A stretch of DNA of 64,000 nt from Rhodospirillaceae bacterium (lineage in GTDB: Bacteria; Pseudomonadota; Alphaproteobacteria; GCA-2731375), in the NCBI GenBank assembly GCA_018660265.1, contig JABJKS010000066.1, positions 45,348 to 109,347 of the forward strand. The letters run 5' to 3'. The notes under the pieces were generated by a model that searched no databases, was not told the DNA's origin, and saw nothing but the letters and a program-made list of their open reading frames with translations. The translations under genes were made by a program, and so were the position numbers. Position 1 is the stretch's first letter; every line of letters begins with the position of its first letter. Positions 62,837 through 64,000 of the stretch are shown piece after piece.

Positions 62837-63874
62837 GTGGTACGACTAGCAGATCTGGAGGAGCCTGAACGCTCTCACCTGGGGGTAATTCCCTGTCCTG
62901 ATTTTGAAACTCAGCCCTGGGTCACCGGGCCGCCGTTGCAACAGCGCCGGGTTGCCATGATTTCCACCGCCGCCCTGCAACATCGCGATGACCAGCCGTT
63001 TTTGATTGGCACGGGCAGCTATCGGGTTATCGCCGACGATACCCCGGACAAAGATTTGGTTATGAGCCATATTTCAACCAATTTTGACCGCTCCGGCTTT
63101 GAACAAGACCTGAACGTGGTACTGCCCCGGGACCGCCTGCATGAAATGGCGGCGGCGGGCGAAATCGCATCCGTGGGCACCTATCATTATGCCTTTATGG
63201 GATCCACCGATCCGATGGCTATGGAAGATGACGCCCGTGCCCTGGCCGGCCACCTGAAGGCCGATGGGGTTGATAGCGTATTCCTGCTTCCCGTTTGACC
63301 CTTGTGTACGCGCGCCGTGGGCGGGCTGGCACATTTTCTGGAAGACGAAGGCCTGGCAACAACCCAGATCAGCCTGATCCGACCGCAGACCGAAAACACC
63401 CGGCCACCGCGGGCCCTGTGGGTGCCGTTTGAGTTGGGCCGTCCCATGGGCGTGCCCAATGATGCAGATTTTCAAACAAAAGTCCTGCGCGCCGCACTGG
63501 CTTTGTTGGAGCGCGAAGACGGCCCCATACTGTTGGAGGATTTCCCCGAAGAGGCCCCGAACGTAACAGCGATGGAGGGTGAGGGCGAAGGCTGGTTCTG
63601 CCCCATCAATCTGCCCCCACCACCCGCCGACCTGGAAGCGGGCGGCGGTTTCAAAGCAGCTATTGAGGCGGAGGTCGGCGGTCTGTCGACCTGGTATGAT
63701 ATCGCCTTGCGGGAACGGGGACGCACCACAGTGGGCTTAAGCGGCATGACCATTGCCGAGGCCACGGATTTCATCTGTGCGTTTCTGGACGGCGAAGTGC
63801 CTGAAAATCCACGCGACGATATCGCCCTGGGACAGAGCCTGAAATTCGCGGTAGAGGATCTAACAGTCTGCTGA
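62837..63874 (+). CDS. GrdB-like glycine/betaine/sarcosine/D-proline reductase-family selenoprotein (in-frame UGA, Sec154)
   Basis: A 345-residue protein read as one gene through a TGA at 63296-63298. Before the UGA: VRLADLEEPERSHLGVIPCP, the redox-family strand ISTNFDRSGFEQDLNVVLP, and GTYHYAFMGSTDPMAMEDDA; after it PLCTRAVGGLAHFLEDEG and TQISLIRPQTENTRPPRAL. The junction LLPV-U-PLC makes a U-x-x-C redox motif, as in relatives of reductase component B. The GTG start is five bases after AAGGAGG. A short hairpin lies at 63310-63326, where a bacterial SECIS is expected. The C terminus appears cut off by the adjoining insertion sequence after VEDLT. Confidence 0.87.
63310..63326 (+). promoter_or_regulatory. 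candidate bacterial SECIS hairpin
   Basis: GCGCGCC, loop GTG, GGCGGGC pair with one G-G mismatch. The loop U is about 20 bases 3' of the UGA (22 bases from its U), near the apical-loop position of the E. coli fdhF SECIS. No comparably clean hairpin was found by eye after the UGA codons of selD or the thioredoxin gene. Confidence 0.45.
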
Positions 63875-64000
63875 AAAACTCCGCCATCATCGCTCATTTT
63901 ATGATTCAATACATTATTGAATCGCTTGGAGATTTACGATGCGTGGAGAAGATCGGCACAACGGCAATCTATTCAGCTACATTGATCTTGAAGCACGGAT
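63862..64000 (+). mobile_element. left end of an IS5-superfamily-type insertion sequence
   Basis: The stretch CAGTCTGCTGAAAAACTCC just before the transposase gene resembles IS5/IS1182-type terminal sequences, and the transposase reading frame follows. The exact left boundary is not resolvable; the native selenoprotein frame appears to end near 63861. The rest of the element lies beyond the window. Confidence 0.6.
63939..64000 (+). CDS. IS transposase, N-terminal fragment (truncated by window end)
   Basis: Twenty residues, MRGEDRHNGNLFSYIDLEAR, match the start of IS5-superfamily transposases of the type whose first line reads MRG-x-D...FSYVDLE. The gene runs off the right edge, so DDE residues and family cannot be seen. 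Confidence 0.65.
   Translation, partial: MRGEDRHNGNLFSYIDLEAR

Overview
The window is a stretch of a proteobacterial chromosome, most probably from an alphaproteobacterium close to the Rhodospirillales. The evidence is gene order and gene content: the ctaC-ctaD-ctaB-small ORF-ctaG-ctaE-DUF983-SURF1 cytochrome aa3 block followed by thrC, an M16 peptidase and a RimJ-like acetyltransferase; the polyprenyl synthase / DUF2007 / tRNA1(Val)-methyltransferase-like trio; and the DUF1491 and DUF6111 genes. Coding density is high, with many 1-4 base start/stop overlaps, and no prophage or CRISPR array was seen.

Layout. 1-4.6 kb: a TylF-type methyltransferase and an SDR, convergent with an amidohydrolase/DUF1491/tag/ygfZ run. 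4.6-10.6 kb: a surface-glycan set (GT9, GT2, GT4, asparagine synthase-like amidotransferase) plus a dihydroorotase-family protein. 10.7-15 kb: AcuI-type reductase, selD, a methyltransferase, DUF2007 and a polyprenyl synthase. 15.1-16.6 kb: tRNA-Pro(CGG) followed by a gene-poor scar with a decayed second copy of the tRNA 3' end and a hicAB module whose hicA is frameshifted. 16.6-25.5 kb: CCA-adding enzyme, LLM oxidoreductase, SMP-30 protein, isochorismatase-like hydrolase, two PuuE-like deacetylases, a lone tungstate-type permease and a PAS-GGDEF-EAL protein. 25.5-37.2 kb (minus strand): the cox region. 37.5-44.9 kb: tldD, a DnaB-C-like ATPase, a DUF45 peptidase, a sugar-dehydrogenase-like enzyme, an Asp/Glu-racemase-fold protein, a CcdA/thioredoxin pair and an adenylate cyclase. 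45-51.4 kb: a c-di-GMP-I riboswitch with a 56-residue membrane ORF, then a hydrolase/SDR pair and the SbcD/YhaN-like pair. 51.4-61.4 kb: a ten-gene nucleoside uptake and breakdown operon. 61.6-64 kb: a CoA transferase, a GrdB-like selenoprotein and the start of an insertion sequence.

The strongest unusual signal is selenocysteine use. Three genes have an in-frame UGA exactly where a redox Cys is expected: selD itself (Sec22), a secreted thioredoxin-fold protein behind ccdA (Sec57, U-G-T-C), and a glycine/betaine/sarcosine/D-proline-reductase-B-like protein (Sec154, U-P-L-C). Each is split or mis-started by ordinary gene calling. The second strong signal is a well-formed c-di-GMP-I (GEMM-I) riboswitch on the minus strand at about 45.2 kb, with its P3 stem ending at the ribosome binding site of a tiny membrane-protein ORF. 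The third is a family of at least six dispersed intergenic inverted repeats (about 30-115 bp), several of which are two-hairpin units and two of which supply the stop codon of a neighbouring gene.

All assignments come from reading the sequence by eye; no database search, folding program or composition calculation was run.
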